From the NCBI RefSeq assembly GCF_000724625.1, contig NZ_CP007139.1, positions 2,914,001 through 2,978,000 on the forward strand: a DNA stretch of 64,000 nucleotides, given 5' to 3'. The DNA is from Fimbriimonas ginsengisoli Gsoil 348 (GTDB lineage: Bacteria > Armatimonadota > Fimbriimonadia > Fimbriimonadales > Fimbriimonadaceae). Shown here piece by piece: positions 35,618 through 45,156 of this stretch (position 1 is the first letter of the stretch; the number at the start of each line of letters is the position of its first letter). The translations under genes were made by a program, and so were the position numbers. The notes under the pieces are model-generated. The model made no database searches and was not told the DNA's origin. It was given only the letters and a program-made list of their open reading frames with translations.

Positions 35618-36168
35618 ACGTGCTCCCCACGCGGCTTCCCGGCCTCGTCCTGATCGAACCTCGGGTTCTGGAGGATTCGCGCGGATATTTCTTTGAAGCG
35701 TATCAAGAGGAGCGCTATCGGCAGGCCGGCTTGTCGGACGCGTTCGTGCAGGATAATGTTTCGATCTCGAAGGCCGGAGTCTTGAGGGGAATCCATCTAC
35801 AGAATCCCCAGCCCCAGGGAAAGCTTGTCCAGGTGCTGCAAGGCGCGGTTTGGGACGTGGCGGTGGATCTCCGATACGGCTCGGCGACGTTCGGCCAGTG
35901 GGAGGGGTTCGAGCTTTCGGTTGCGAACCACCATCAGCTCTACATCCCGCCCGGATTCGGGCATGGCTTCGTGGTTCTGCAGGGACCGGCGATGCTGGGT
36001 TACAAGTGTACGGCTGCTTATCATGCCGCGGGCGACATGACGGTTCGATACGACGACCCGGACCTCGCTATCGAATGGCCGGTGACCGAGGGCCTGATCG
36101 TCTCCGACAAAGATCGCGCCGGAATGTCGCTTCGCGAGGTGCCTCGCGAGCGTTTAACGCTCAGTTAA
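35614..36168 (+). CDS. rfbC: dTDP-4-dehydrorhamnose 3,5-epimerase
   Basis: Third step of the pathway, a cupin-fold double epimerase. Catalytic elements: [27 protein letters not shown] (His base), [13 protein letters not shown], and [14 protein letters not shown] followed by GYKCTAAYH (Tyr acid). 184 residues, normal. It starts at a TTG overlapping the rfbA stop by TTGA, just as rfbA does. No rfbD (reductase) follows; instead 650 bp of repeats. The product dTDP-4-dehydrorhamnose must be reduced by an enzyme coded elsewhere, or used differently. Confidence 0.94.
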   Translation: MNVLPTRLPGLVLIEPRVLEDSRGYFFEAYQEERYRQAGLSDAFVQDNVSISKAGVLRGIHLQNPQPQGKLVQVLQGAVWDVAVDLRYGSATFGQWEGFELSVANHHQLYIPPGFGHGFVVLQGPAMLGYKCTAAYHAAGDMTVRYDDPDLAIEWPVTEGLIVSDKDRAGMSLREVPRERLTLS

Positions 36169-36820
36169 GCGACCAAGGGCAGTGTCGCAGTAAGTTGGTC
36201 GAGCCATTTTCGACTTTCAAGGGTTGTCGTTATGCGGATGCCGAAGCTCGACCCCGCAGGGGTCTTTAGAAATTAGCCCCGGGTCGCAGATCCGGGGGAA
36301 ACAGTCAGGACATCCCGACCCCGATAGACGGTCGCAGAACCTATTTCTTAGCGGCAGGGACGGCGACAGTTTAGGTGATGTCGCCACTTTCAGGGCTCGG
36401 AAGATTGGGCGGCTTGTTACCAGGGTTCCGCTTCGCTGCACCCCTCGCTTTGGTATGTCGCCACCTTCGGGGCTGGCTTTGAATATGGGTTTGGACGCAC
36501 CTTTGCAGTTCGGATTATCTCGGGAACTCCGTTTATGGCTGTCTGTGAGGTGGGCGGGACGCCCAGGGTCCTGGGGGCGGACCGGATGTCCGCGCTCCGG
36601 CGGGTTGATTTTTTAACAGGGCTCTGCTTCGGTGCCGCCTTCGGGGTTGGGCTCTGCTGTTTGTTGGGTTGCGCCTTCGATCAGTGGTTGGGTGAGCTTG
36701 GTAGAGAAATGCAATGGGTCGTAAGAATGGCGCTTCGAGCCGTAGCCGTAGAGATGTGGCTGAGACAAGGATCAGGGGCTTCGGGTCCAATGAAAAGACC
36801 TGGGTTGCGCGGCCGCGTAG
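36169..36820. repeat. 650-bp non-coding region packed with degenerate hairpin repeats
   Basis: No supported gene. Hairpins: GACCCC-GCA-GGGGTC (36250-36264); CCCCGG...CCGGGG around GTCGCAGAT (36277-36297); GGGCG-GGA-CGCCC (36552-36564); GCGGAC-CGGAT-GTCCGC (36577-36593). A unit ATGTCGCCACYTTCRGGGCT occurs at 36378-36397 and 36455-36474, and GGGCTCTGCT flanks a third CCTTCGGGG copy at 36619-36657. These are the loop-conserved intergenic palindromes seen elsewhere in the window, here in decayed form. Confidence 0.65.
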
Positions 36821-39103
36821 TTACGCCTTTACCGACAGAACCGAGCCCGACTCTTCCAGCAGCGCGGCGACGGCGCCGGCGGGGAGGGGGCGGGCGAAGA
36901 GATATCCTTGGCCGCGGTCGCAACCCATGGATCGGAGCACTTCCAGTTGTTGGGGGGTCTCGATCCCTTCACTGGTCACTTGGAGGCCTAGACTCGCAGC
37001 CATCGCGATCATCGCCTTCACCACTCCGTCGGTTCGCTTGTCTTCTCCGAGCGGGATGATAAACGAGCGGTCGATCTTGAGCGTATCGACTGGGAGGCGG
37101 CTCAGGTATGAGATCGAGGAGTAGCCGGTCCCGAAGTCGTCGATGGCGATCCGCAGGCCGAGCGAGCGAAGTTGCTCCAGCACCGACCGGATCGTGTCCA
37201 GGTCGTGGAGCATCGCCGTCTCGGTGATTTCCAGCTTGATCCGGCACGGTTCCACTCTTAATTCCGAGAGGGTGCGCTTGACCTGCTGAACGAAGTCGGG
37301 CTGGTGGAACTGACGGGCCGAGACGTTGACGCCGATGATAAGATCCTTGTACTGTTCGCCCCAGCGGTGGAGTTGATAGCAGGCTTCTCGGAATACCCAC
37401 AGTCCGATCGAGCAGATGAGCCCGGTTTCTTCCGCGATCGGGATAAAGAGGGTAGGCGAGATCATCCCCCGGGTGGGATGCTCCCACCGGAGGAGGGCTT
37501 CGACTTCCAGCATCTTGCCGGTTCGGATGTCCACGATCGGCTGGAAAACGAGCGAAAGCTGTTTGTGGTCGAGGGCGTTTCGGAGGTCCCACTCGAGCTC
37601 TAGCCGCTCGACGGCCAGCTCGTTCATTCGGTTGTCGTAGATGGCGAAGCTGTTTTTCCCTTGCGCTTTTGCCTCGTACATCGCGGTGTCGGCGTCGCGC
37701 AGAAGGCGGTGGGCATCGGCTTGTCCGTCGGCGCTTGTAGCGATTCCGATGCTGGTGGTGACGAACATCTCGGAGTTTCCGACGACGAAAGCTCGCTCCA
37801 TCGCCTTGATGATCCGACTGGCCACGACGTTGACTTCGTCGGGAGTCTCGACTCGATCAAGCAATACGGTGAATTCGTCCCCGCCCAGTCGAGCGATCGT
37901 ATCGCTTTGCCGAAGTACGGTTTGGAAACGCTCGGCGACGGCGACGAGGAGGGAGTCGCCGGTGGCGTGGCCCAGCGAATCGTTGATCACCTTAAAGTTG
38001 TCCAGATCGATGAATAGGACCGCGCACAGCGAAGGCTCGCGACCCTCGAGGCGTAGTCGCTGAGCGAGGCGGTCCATGAATAGCGCCCGGTTCGGCAGGC
38101 CGGTCAGCCGGTCGTGGAACGCGTTGTAGGTGAGCTCGCTCTCCAATCGCTTGCGCTCGGTGAGGTCGTGGAACGTCATGAGAATGCCGTCCACGTCCGG
38201 GTCGTCGCTCAGGTTGTTCAGGTGGACCTGGAAGGGTCGATATTCGGTCGACCCGTTCTGTACTCGAACCTCGAGCTCCGTGCTGGACTGGCTGCTTCGA
38301 GAAACTTCGTTCAGGGCGTCCACCAGATAAACGACGTCTTCCGCAAAGGTGTATCGGTAGATCGACTCTCCGACAAGCTCGTCGGGTGGCCGGCCCCAAA
38401 GACGCTCGCTTGCTTCGCTAACGAGCTTGAGCTTCCCTTCCGCATTGGCCACCGCGATGACATCCGCGTTGTTTCGAACTAGGGATCGGAACCGGCGCTC
38501 GCTCGTGTCGGCCGAACGGCGTTGCGCCTCGGCGTTGATCAGGTGCATCGCCAGCTTTTGCCGCCGCCCCAGGAGGAGCGCGACAGTAAAAGCGCTCGAG
38601 AGGAGTAGCACCGTTCCGGCCGCCTTGAGGGCCAGGGGGTAGGGAAGCGATTTAGGGGCTTGTCGGTCGAGCTCGTCCATTGCCCGCTCGGCTCGGGCGA
38701 AGGCGGGAACGGTGAGGGAGTTGGCGACCTTTCGCGATTTCACGAGGTCACCCTTCTCCAACGCGGCAACCTGGGTCGCGGAGGCGCTTAAGAACGAGCG
38801 GAAAGCAGTGGCCACGGACTTTGCTTCGGAATTCGAAGCCTGAAGGGAGGAAAGCGATCCGTCGATCTTCTTACGTAGCTCTGGGTAAGGCTTGATTGAG
38901 CGCCCTAGAGCGCCGCCGTCCAAGACCGTGAGCATCCGGTAACCGTCCGTTCGCAACGCCGCGATTCGCAACCCGTCAGTGGAGGCTGTGTGCGACCGTG
39001 CATCGAGCACGAGGAGGCCTACGCCCAAAATGGCGGCCACCAGCAGGACGGAGAGCAGTAGCCAGAGCTTCCGCGTTTGGGGTGGCCCGGCTCGTTCGCT
39101 CAA
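36821..39103 (-). CDS. Membrane-bound PAS-GGDEF-EAL cyclic-di-GMP enzyme
   Basis: 760 residues. Two transmembrane helices (LWLLLSVLLVAAILGVGLLV and LALKAAGTVLLLSSAFTVALLLG) flank a ~120-residue periplasmic helical sensor. Then a PAS domain (about 200-320, FRSLVRNNADVIAVANAEGKL), a GGDEF cyclase domain with intact RLGGDEF, and an EAL phosphodiesterase domain with EALLRW and IDDFGTGYSS. Both catalytic signatures look intact, so either activity is possible. Start TTG at 39103. No neighbours suggest its output; motility or exopolysaccharide are usual. Confidence 0.94.
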   Translation of the reverse strand: MSERAGPPQTRKLWLLLSVLLVAAILGVGLLVLDARSHTASTDGLRIAALRTDGYRMLTVLDGGALGRSIKPYPELRKKIDGSLSSLQASNSEAKSVATAFRSFLSASATQVAALEKGDLVKSRKVANSLTVPAFARAERAMDELDRQAPKSLPYPLALKAAGTVLLLSSAFTVALLLGRRQKLAMHLINAEAQRRSADTSERRFRSLVRNNADVIAVANAEGKLKLVSEASERLWGRPPDELVGESIYRYTFAEDVVYLVDALNEVSRSSQSSTELEVRVQNGSTEYRPFQVHLNNLSDDPDVDGILMTFHDLTERKRLESELTYNAFHDRLTGLPNRALFMDRLAQRLRLEGREPSLCAVLFIDLDNFKVINDSLGHATGDSLLVAVAERFQTVLRQSDTIARLGGDEFTVLLDRVETPDEVNVVASRIIKAMERAFVVGNSEMFVTTSIGIATSADGQADAHRLLRDADTAMYEAKAQGKNSFAIYDNRMNELAVERLELEWDLRNALDHKQLSLVFQPIVDIRTGKMLEVEALLRWEHPTRGMISPTLFIPIAEETGLICSIGLWVFREACYQLHRWGEQYKDLIIGVNVSARQFHQPDFVQQVKRTLSELRVEPCRIKLEITETAMLHDLDTIRSVLEQLRSLGLRIAIDDFGTGYSSISYLSRLPVDTLKIDRSFIIPLGEDKRTDGVVKAMIAMAASLGLQVTSEGIETPQQLEVLRSMGCDRGQGYLFARPLPAGAVAALLEESGSVLSVKA

Positions 39104-39277
39104 CTCGGCGTCCCCGCGGCCCGAGAGTCATTTCTTCCGTAGAGTCGCATCGATTTTCTAGAAGACTTCGGGACGTTCGCCTTTCGCGATCGGATTTGAA
39201 CCCCCCTTCCTATGCAGTATCGGCGGCTCGCGGGCGTTCACTAGGCGCAAAGATGCGCCGCGCCCTTCTTCAACCCT

Positions 39278-41158
39278 TTATCGTCCCGGAATAGAGACGA
39301 CAAGAGTTTGCTTTTCGATCGGGCGGCTCTCAATTTCGAAGGCGTCTACTTCGACGAGGGGAATGTAGTTGCTTAAACCGAGAGGAATCCCTGGATTCCG
39401 GTCAAAGTCGTAGCTCGGTCTTAGTTCGGGATCGGCGGCGGTTCGCCGGTACGAGGTGACCTTCAGGAGCTTCCGCTCGCCGGATTTCAGACGGGCGAAG
39501 ACGCGGGTTTGGCGTCCCGCCAGGCTGGATGGGTCTAATTCCCGGTCGACCGGGACGCCGTTCGGAAGCCAGAAGTGGGCGTGAACGGTTTTTCCTACCT
39601 CCAAAGTGTAGTCGCTAGTCTGAGAACGGTCGGTGCGAACTTCGGCGACATTCGGCTTCACTTCCATCGACTTTGAAAATGCGCCTTTCGCGGCTTCGAT
39701 TTCGATCTGGAAGAACCTCGCCTCCGGAGTCGGAGCGACTGGAAGAAAGACCCTAGGCGGCGCACCGACCAATCCTCCATACGGATCTTTAAGCCAATAC
39801 TGGGTCCACTTATTCCACTCCGGATGCAGGCCCTCTCCGGGTTTAGAGGAATCCGAGGGGATAATTCGAAGCTTAATCTGCGGCTTCTCTTCCCCTTCCT
39901 TGCCAATGTTGAGAATTACCGACATCGGAGGCGGTAGGAGCCGGGCCTCGGAGTTGGGGGTTGGGAACTCTCGTTTGGGAAACCCGCCTTGCGTCATCCA
40001 ATCCGGAGCGTCTCGCCAGAGCTTTCCCTCGACCGTGTACAACTTGTCGACTACATACTGTTCCTTGTTCCACTCCCGGTCACCCGAGCGGGTATGGGCG
40101 ATGGCCAAGACCTTCACCGGGACCTGGCCAACTTCGGCGGAGAGTTCAGGTTGGGTTTCTCCCCAAGCGATATCAGCCCACTGTTTGGGGTCGGGATCGT
40201 AGTGGACACCCTCAAACTCGGCGTAGACGTAAGGTCTCGACTCAACCTCGAATCGTGCGATCTTGGCCAAGCTGCTCTCGGAAATGGTGGCGACATTTCT
40301 TAGGCACGAAGTTGGAACCTCCATTCCCGATGCATCGAAGGCTCGAAGCCGCAGCTCGTCACCCTCAAGTGCGGGGGTTGCCTGGATCGTCGCGAAGACG
40401 ACGGGGTAGCCACCCAGGATGCTCTTTGTGCTCGCCGTGATGGTCGGTATCTGAGTGATCGTAACCGAACCCCACGGACCCTTAATGAGGTCCCGATGGA
40501 GAAATGGTGGAGCGGTTACCGTGTTGACGCCGGATCCGATGGTCTTCCATGGTCCGTTTGGAACACCGAACAAAAGGTGGTCTGCCGTCGGATCGTCGAT
40601 GTAAAGGCGAAGTCGGATCTGACCACCTTGCGACCCAAGGTACGCCCCCGGCTGGGCGTCCCAGCCGTGGAATTCCTTCTCCTGCCACGTTAGCCCGGAG
40701 CGGGCGCTGTCCGGAACATAGGCGTTGTAGGGGATAGAGGGGAACGCAGGCGGATTCTTTAGTTCCAGCACTACCTGCCGGATCCGGCCGTCGGTGGGAG
40801 GCGGCGCGTCTTTCTCGTAAGTCGGAACCGGCGACAGGTCCTCTTCGACAAGCCCGCCGGCAAGCGTCCAAAAATGGTCCGGATCGCGCGCGTTGTCTTT
40901 TCCGATCGCGGCGAGGCGGACGGTCATTCCATTGGGAAAGGCGGCGATCCCGTCCTTCGCGTGAACGATATCTCTCGGGAGCGGAAGAATCGGGCCGGTG
41001 CTCGTGAGCGGATGAGTGTTTGGAGGGTCCGTGTAATCCCAAGCGGCCACAGGGGCATGGTGGCCGGCCTGCCTCTGCAGCATCAGACCACCGGCCGCGG
41101 CGCTAACCGCGAACAAGCAAGCCACCTTGACCGCCAATCTCCCCCGTCTGAGTTTCAT
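39278..41158 (-). CDS. Unknown exported protein with N-terminal anchor
   Basis: About 626 residues from the chosen ATG. A basic N-terminus (MKLRRGRLAVKVACLFAVSAAAGGLML) forms a membrane anchor; the rest is mostly beta and extracytoplasmic, with recurring segments on area/unit-like phrases such as VVLELKNPPAFPSIPYNAY and KVTSYRRTAADPELRPSYDF. I recognise no family and no catalytic motif. Upstream ATGs at 41167 and 41197 are alternatives; the longest frame (41248) would overlap the divergent SGNH gene and is unlikely. Confidence 0.72.
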   Translation of the reverse strand: MKLRRGRLAVKVACLFAVSAAAGGLMLQRQAGHHAPVAAWDYTDPPNTHPLTSTGPILPLPRDIVHAKDGIAAFPNGMTVRLAAIGKDNARDPDHFWTLAGGLVEEDLSPVPTYEKDAPPPTDGRIRQVVLELKNPPAFPSIPYNAYVPDSARSGLTWQEKEFHGWDAQPGAYLGSQGGQIRLRLYIDDPTADHLLFGVPNGPWKTIGSGVNTVTAPPFLHRDLIKGPWGSVTITQIPTITASTKSILGGYPVVFATIQATPALEGDELRLRAFDASGMEVPTSCLRNVATISESSLAKIARFEVESRPYVYAEFEGVHYDPDPKQWADIAWGETQPELSAEVGQVPVKVLAIAHTRSGDREWNKEQYVVDKLYTVEGKLWRDAPDWMTQGGFPKREFPTPNSEARLLPPPMSVILNIGKEGEEKPQIKLRIIPSDSSKPGEGLHPEWNKWTQYWLKDPYGGLVGAPPRVFLPVAPTPEARFFQIEIEAAKGAFSKSMEVKPNVAEVRTDRSQTSDYTLEVGKTVHAHFWLPNGVPVDRELDPSSLAGRQTRVFARLKSGERKLLKVTSYRRTAADPELRPSYDFDRNPGIPLGLSNYIPLVEVDAFEIESRPIEKQTLVVSIPGR

Positions 41159-41226
41159 CGCCACCATATGTGACGCGACAGCCCTGAATAGTTTCATCCG
41201 AGTTAGGTATCGCGTATTCTTTTTCA

Positions 41227-42246
41227 ATGCTCGCCGCCGCGCTGCCACTCCTTCTTGCCCTCATTTCCCCTGCCGACAGGCGGATCGCTTACGTTGGTCG
41301 TTTCGATATGCGCGATCCGGCGGCGCCGGCGTGCCAATGGTCGGCGAGCGAAGTGCGGCTGCGGGTGAAAGGAAAGGAGGTTCGGGCGACCGTCGAAGAA
41401 AAGGGGCATGACGGTTGGCAGGTGGTAATCGACGGCAAGCCGGCATCGGTCCTAACGCCGAAGGAAGGGACCGACACCTACACGATCGACTTAGGGGTCG
41501 ACGCGGTTCATGAGGTTCGGCTGGTGAAGCGGACGGAGGCATTCATTGGGACGACGACGTTTCACGGGTTCGAGGTCCCGGACGGGCGTCTGCTTCCGGC
41601 GTCGAAAAGTAAGCGGCGGATCGAGTTCGTGGGGGACTCCATCACCTGCGGCTTCGGCAACGAAGGTCCGAACCAGAACGAGCACTTCAAGCCGGAGACG
41701 GAAAACGCATTCATGAGTTACGCAAGCATCGCCGCCCGCGCGGTGGACGCCGACGTAACGATCCTCGCATGGTCGGGACGCAAGATGTGGCCCAACAACA
41801 CGGTGCCAGAAATCTACGACCGGATTCTCCCGACCCAAGAGGAGCCCGTCTTCGACTTCAAGGCTCCCGCGCCTCAGGCGGTCGTTATCAACCTGGCCAC
41901 CAACGATTTCGGAGGTGAGAACCCGGAGGAGACCGGTTGGACCTCCGCCTACGAGGCGTTCATTCGCCGGGTCTGGGATCACTATCCGAAGGCGCTCATC
42001 TATGTGGCGATCGGGAGCATGATGAGCGACAATTACCCTCCCGGCCACATGGCGTTGAGCACTTTGCGCGGCTACTTGTCTAGGATGGTCGAGCGGATAA
42101 ACGACCCGCGCCTTCACCTTATCGAGTTCGACGTTCAGAAGATCGAGGAGGACGGCGTCGGGGCCGACTGGCATCCGAACATCCGCACGCACGAGAAGAT
42201 GGCCGCGCGCTTGACTGAGGCGCTGAAGAAAGACTTGAAGTGGTAG
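41227..42246 (+). CDS. Secreted SGNH-type carbohydrate esterase (CE2-like)
   Basis: 339 residues. A short signal peptide (LAAALPLLLALISPAD) is followed by a ~110-residue beta-sandwich domain (RIAYVGRFDMRDPAAP to TFHGFEVPDG) and an SGNH hydrolase domain: block I EFVGDSITCGFGNEG (Ser), NLATNDFGG (block III Asn) and ADWHPNIRTHEK (Asp-x-x-His). This two-domain order matches carbohydrate esterase family 2, which deacetylates xylan or other glycans. The ATG is six bases after a TATTCT box with no Shine-Dalgarno, a leaderless-type start. Confidence 0.88.
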   Translation: MLAAALPLLLALISPADRRIAYVGRFDMRDPAAPACQWSASEVRLRVKGKEVRATVEEKGHDGWQVVIDGKPASVLTPKEGTDTYTIDLGVDAVHEVRLVKRTEAFIGTTTFHGFEVPDGRLLPASKSKRRIEFVGDSITCGFGNEGPNQNEHFKPETENAFMSYASIAARAVDADVTILAWSGRKMWPNNTVPEIYDRILPTQEEPVFDFKAPAPQAVVINLATNDFGGENPEETGWTSAYEAFIRRVWDHYPKALIYVAIGSMMSDNYPPGHMALSTLRGYLSRMVERINDPRLHLIEFDVQKIEEDGVGADWHPNIRTHEKMAARLTEALKKDLKW

Positions 42247-42407
42247 CGCTCGCCGGGCCCGTTTTCCTTTAGGTAAGGGGCTGGAATCGGATTTCTCGCC
42301 TAGGGCATAAAGGCAGAGTCGCTCCCGCGGGGGGAGGGGCGAGACCACGTTACTTTTTGTGCCCGCCGCCGGGAGGCGCGGGGGCGGGGGAGAGAGGGGG
42401 CTCCCGA

Positions 42408-42911
42408 CTAAGAAGCGGTACGCAACACGAGGGGCTCTTCGGTTCCCGTGGCGACACAAAGCGGCTCGGCGATCGTGGTGTGGAGTTGGCTGAGCAGAGA
42501 TGTCAGATCGCCACACCCCTCTTCGTCCAACCCTTTCATCGCCAGACGGATCCGCTCCAGGTGTGGCGGGTAGACCAAGTCGAAGAGGCGCTCACCTTCC
42601 GGCGTGAGAGAAACCGTCACGATTCGTCGGTCTGCAGTATCGCGAGTCCGCTTGACCAATTCCCGGCTTTCCAGGTTATCGACCACCATCGTTACGTTCG
42701 CGCCGGTCTTCAATAGGTAGTTGGCGATGTCGCGCTGGGGAAGCGGGCCACGCATGCGCAGCACCTTAAGCGTGCTGAATTGACTCGCCGTCAAACCTTC
42801 GGCGGTAAGGCCGCGGGTCACCTCGGCGTGGAGCGCCTCGGCGGTGCGAATGAGCTTCACGTATGCCGCCACCGCGGGGTCGTTAGCAGCGGTGGGGATG
42901 GAGTATTTCAT
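42408..42911 (-). CDS. MarR family transcriptional regulator
   Basis: 167 residues from the second ATG (42911); 42920 is also possible. Winged helix: LTASQFSTLKVLRMRGPLPQRDIANYLLKTGANVTMVVDNLESRELV, wing KRTRDTADRRIVTVSLTPEGERLFD. It follows the GH92 gene on the same strand, with a perfect TATAAT at 42946-42951 in the short gap, so it may be transcribed separately. 42247-42407 is GC-rich and shows no gene. Regulated genes unknown. Confidence 0.88.
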   Translation of the reverse strand: MKYSIPTAANDPAVAAYVKLIRTAEALHAEVTRGLTAEGLTASQFSTLKVLRMRGPLPQRDIANYLLKTGANVTMVVDNLESRELVKRTRDTADRRIVTVSLTPEGERLFDLVYPPHLERIRLAMKGLDEEGCGDLTSLLSQLHTTIAEPLCVATGTEEPLVLRTAS

Positions 42912-42955
42912 ATGCGGCATTCGGCGCTAAGAGCGGAATGAACCCATTATAGCGG

Positions 42956-45127
42956 TCAAGTGGACAATGAGGTGGGGCGATTGTCTACCGAAACGACTTC
43001 CTTCTTCGGTTCGGGTCCCATTTCGAACCGCAAGGTGCCGCCGTTCGAGAGCATTTCATGAGTGACGGCCGTTTGGTAAACGGGCGTTCCGTCAAGCGAG
43101 ACCGCTTGAACGTAGACGTTGTCCGCCGAATTCTCGGGAGCCTCGACCACGAACTCCTTTCCGTTTTCCAAACGAATGGTAGCCCGGCGGAAAAGAGGTG
43201 AGCCGAGAACCCACTCGGGCCGGCCGGGGCAGAGGGGGAAGAGACCGAGGGAGCTTAGGACGTACCAGGCCGCCATTTCGCCGTTGTCCTCATCCCCCGC
43301 GAACCGATCCGGTGTATAAAGCTCGTCCATCACCCGGCGCACCTCGGACTGGGTCCGCCAAGGGTGGCCGGCGGCGGCATACAGATACAGGACGTGGTGG
43401 ACCGGCTGATTCGAGTGGGCGTATTGCCCAAAATTGGCGCAAGCCATCTCGGTCATTTCGTGAATCTCGATGCCATAAGCGCCGATCTCGAAGCGAGGCG
43501 GGGTCGCCAGCATTCGGTCGAGCTTCGCCACGAACGCTTCCTCTCCTCCCATTAGCTCGATGAGACCGGTGGGGTCGTGCTGCACCGCCCAGCTCGATTG
43601 CCAGGGGCCACCTTCGACATAAGGGTTGCCCCATAGGAATTCGCTCCACGGCTGCTGCCATGCGCCATCCGGCGTTTTGGCGCGCATGAAGCCGACGGCG
43701 GGGTCGTAGAGGTGCCGGTAATTCTGGGAGCGGGCGCGCAACTTCTCGGCTTCGTCTTTACGGCCGACGAAATCGGCTACTTGGGCGATGCAGAAGTCGT
43801 CGTACGCGTAATCGAGGGAGCGGGCAACCGACTCGTGATGCGCGTTCGTTACGTAACCGAGGCGGAGATAGTCTTCGATACCGATCCGTCCAAACGCGCC
43901 GGCGGGGTCGCCGACCTCGTAGGCGTGCTTTAGTAATCCGTCCAGGGCGGTTTCCACGTCGAAGCCGACGACCCCGCGAACGACCGCATCGGCCATCACG
44001 GCGTCGATGTGTGTGCCGACCATGCAGGCGCGGTAGCCGGGAGTCGCCCACTGCGGGAACCAGCCCCCCTCTTTGTAGGCGTTCACCCACCCTTGCAGGA
44101 TCTGGTTGAGCCGGCCGGGAGAGAGCAGAGCTAGGAGCGGGTACTCGGTTCGGTAGGTGTCCCAGAACCCGTTATCGGTGTAGAGGACTCCTGGGTGAAC
44201 TTGGCCGTCGTACGGACTGAAGTGATGGAGTTGGCCCACGGCGTCCGGCTCGTGCCAGATTCGAGGGAAAAGTTGGGTGCGATATAGGCAGGAGTAGAAG
44301 GTCCGCAGCCGCCGATCGTCCTCGTCTTCGATAATGATTCGGCCGAGATTCTCCTCCCATACTTTCGCGCCTTGGGCGAGGATCTCTTCGAAACCGGCGT
44401 CACCGATCTCGTTGCGCAGGTTCAGCTCGGCCTGTTCCTCGGAGATAAAGGAGGTTGCGAGCCGCATCGTCACCTGACCGCCACCAACCTCCACCGCGAT
44501 CCCGACCCGGTTGCCGGTTCGGGGCGCCTCCTCTTCCCAAACTTCTTCGCCGGAGAAGCTGCACCAACCGCTAATGTCGCAGTCGAAACGAGCGATGAAC
44601 CAATGAGCAAACCCGGCGGGGGCGCCACCGGTGTTGTGGCGGGTGAATCCGACAACGGTCCGGCGGTCTTCCCGGACCGAAACGAAACTTTCCCCGCCCG
44701 CCGGATCGAAGATGACGCGGCCATCTTTCGGAAAATCGAATCGGAAGATCGCGCCTCGCTCGGTCGGAGTCATTTCCAGGGTCGTCCCGCTCTGGATTAG
44801 CTCCGCTCGAAAATGGTTCGGAGCGATGACAGACCGATCAAGCCGATAGGAAGAGGCGCGCCGTCCGGCGGGTAACAGCCGCCGACCGACCTGCGGCATG
44901 ATCGTGAACGCGCCGTAGTCTCCCATCCAAGGGCTAGGCTGGTGGGTGCAGCGGATCCCTTGCAGCTTGAATTGCCTTGGGCTGAAGAACCAACCCCCTT
45001 CGGCCGTCTGCGGGCTCCAGTGGTTCATGCCGAACGGCATGGCGATCAACGGTAGCGTGTTGCCAGTGGAGAAGCCGTGGTGTGAGTCGGCGCCTTGGAG
45101 CGGGTTGACGTGGCGAAGCAGGGACAT
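42956..45127 (-). CDS. GH92 family alpha-mannosidase
   Basis: 723 residues, normal for family 92 (calcium-dependent exo-alpha-mannosidases). The family N-terminus is clear: VNPLQGADSHHGFSTGNTLPLIAMPFGMNHW, then GIRCTHQPSPWMGDYGAF, and in the barrel domain YRTEYPLLALLSPGRLNQILQG, PGYRACMVGTHIDAVMADAV and HVLYLYAAAGHPWRTQ with GDEDNGEMAAWYVLSSLGLFPLCPG, which carries the catalytic acidic residues. No signal peptide is visible, so it seems cytoplasmic, unlike many GH92 enzymes, and would trim imported mannosides. Confidence 0.93.
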   Translation of the reverse strand: MSLLRHVNPLQGADSHHGFSTGNTLPLIAMPFGMNHWSPQTAEGGWFFSPRQFKLQGIRCTHQPSPWMGDYGAFTIMPQVGRRLLPAGRRASSYRLDRSVIAPNHFRAELIQSGTTLEMTPTERGAIFRFDFPKDGRVIFDPAGGESFVSVREDRRTVVGFTRHNTGGAPAGFAHWFIARFDCDISGWCSFSGEEVWEEEAPRTGNRVGIAVEVGGGQVTMRLATSFISEEQAELNLRNEIGDAGFEEILAQGAKVWEENLGRIIIEDEDDRRLRTFYSCLYRTQLFPRIWHEPDAVGQLHHFSPYDGQVHPGVLYTDNGFWDTYRTEYPLLALLSPGRLNQILQGWVNAYKEGGWFPQWATPGYRACMVGTHIDAVMADAVVRGVVGFDVETALDGLLKHAYEVGDPAGAFGRIGIEDYLRLGYVTNAHHESVARSLDYAYDDFCIAQVADFVGRKDEAEKLRARSQNYRHLYDPAVGFMRAKTPDGAWQQPWSEFLWGNPYVEGGPWQSSWAVQHDPTGLIELMGGEEAFVAKLDRMLATPPRFEIGAYGIEIHEMTEMACANFGQYAHSNQPVHHVLYLYAAAGHPWRTQSEVRRVMDELYTPDRFAGDEDNGEMAAWYVLSSLGLFPLCPGRPEWVLGSPLFRRATIRLENGKEFVVEAPENSADNVYVQAVSLDGTPVYQTAVTHEMLSNGGTLRFEMGPEPKKEVVSVDNRPTSLST

Positions 45128-45156
45128 GCGTGCGTTAAGTTTGGACGGATAGACGG

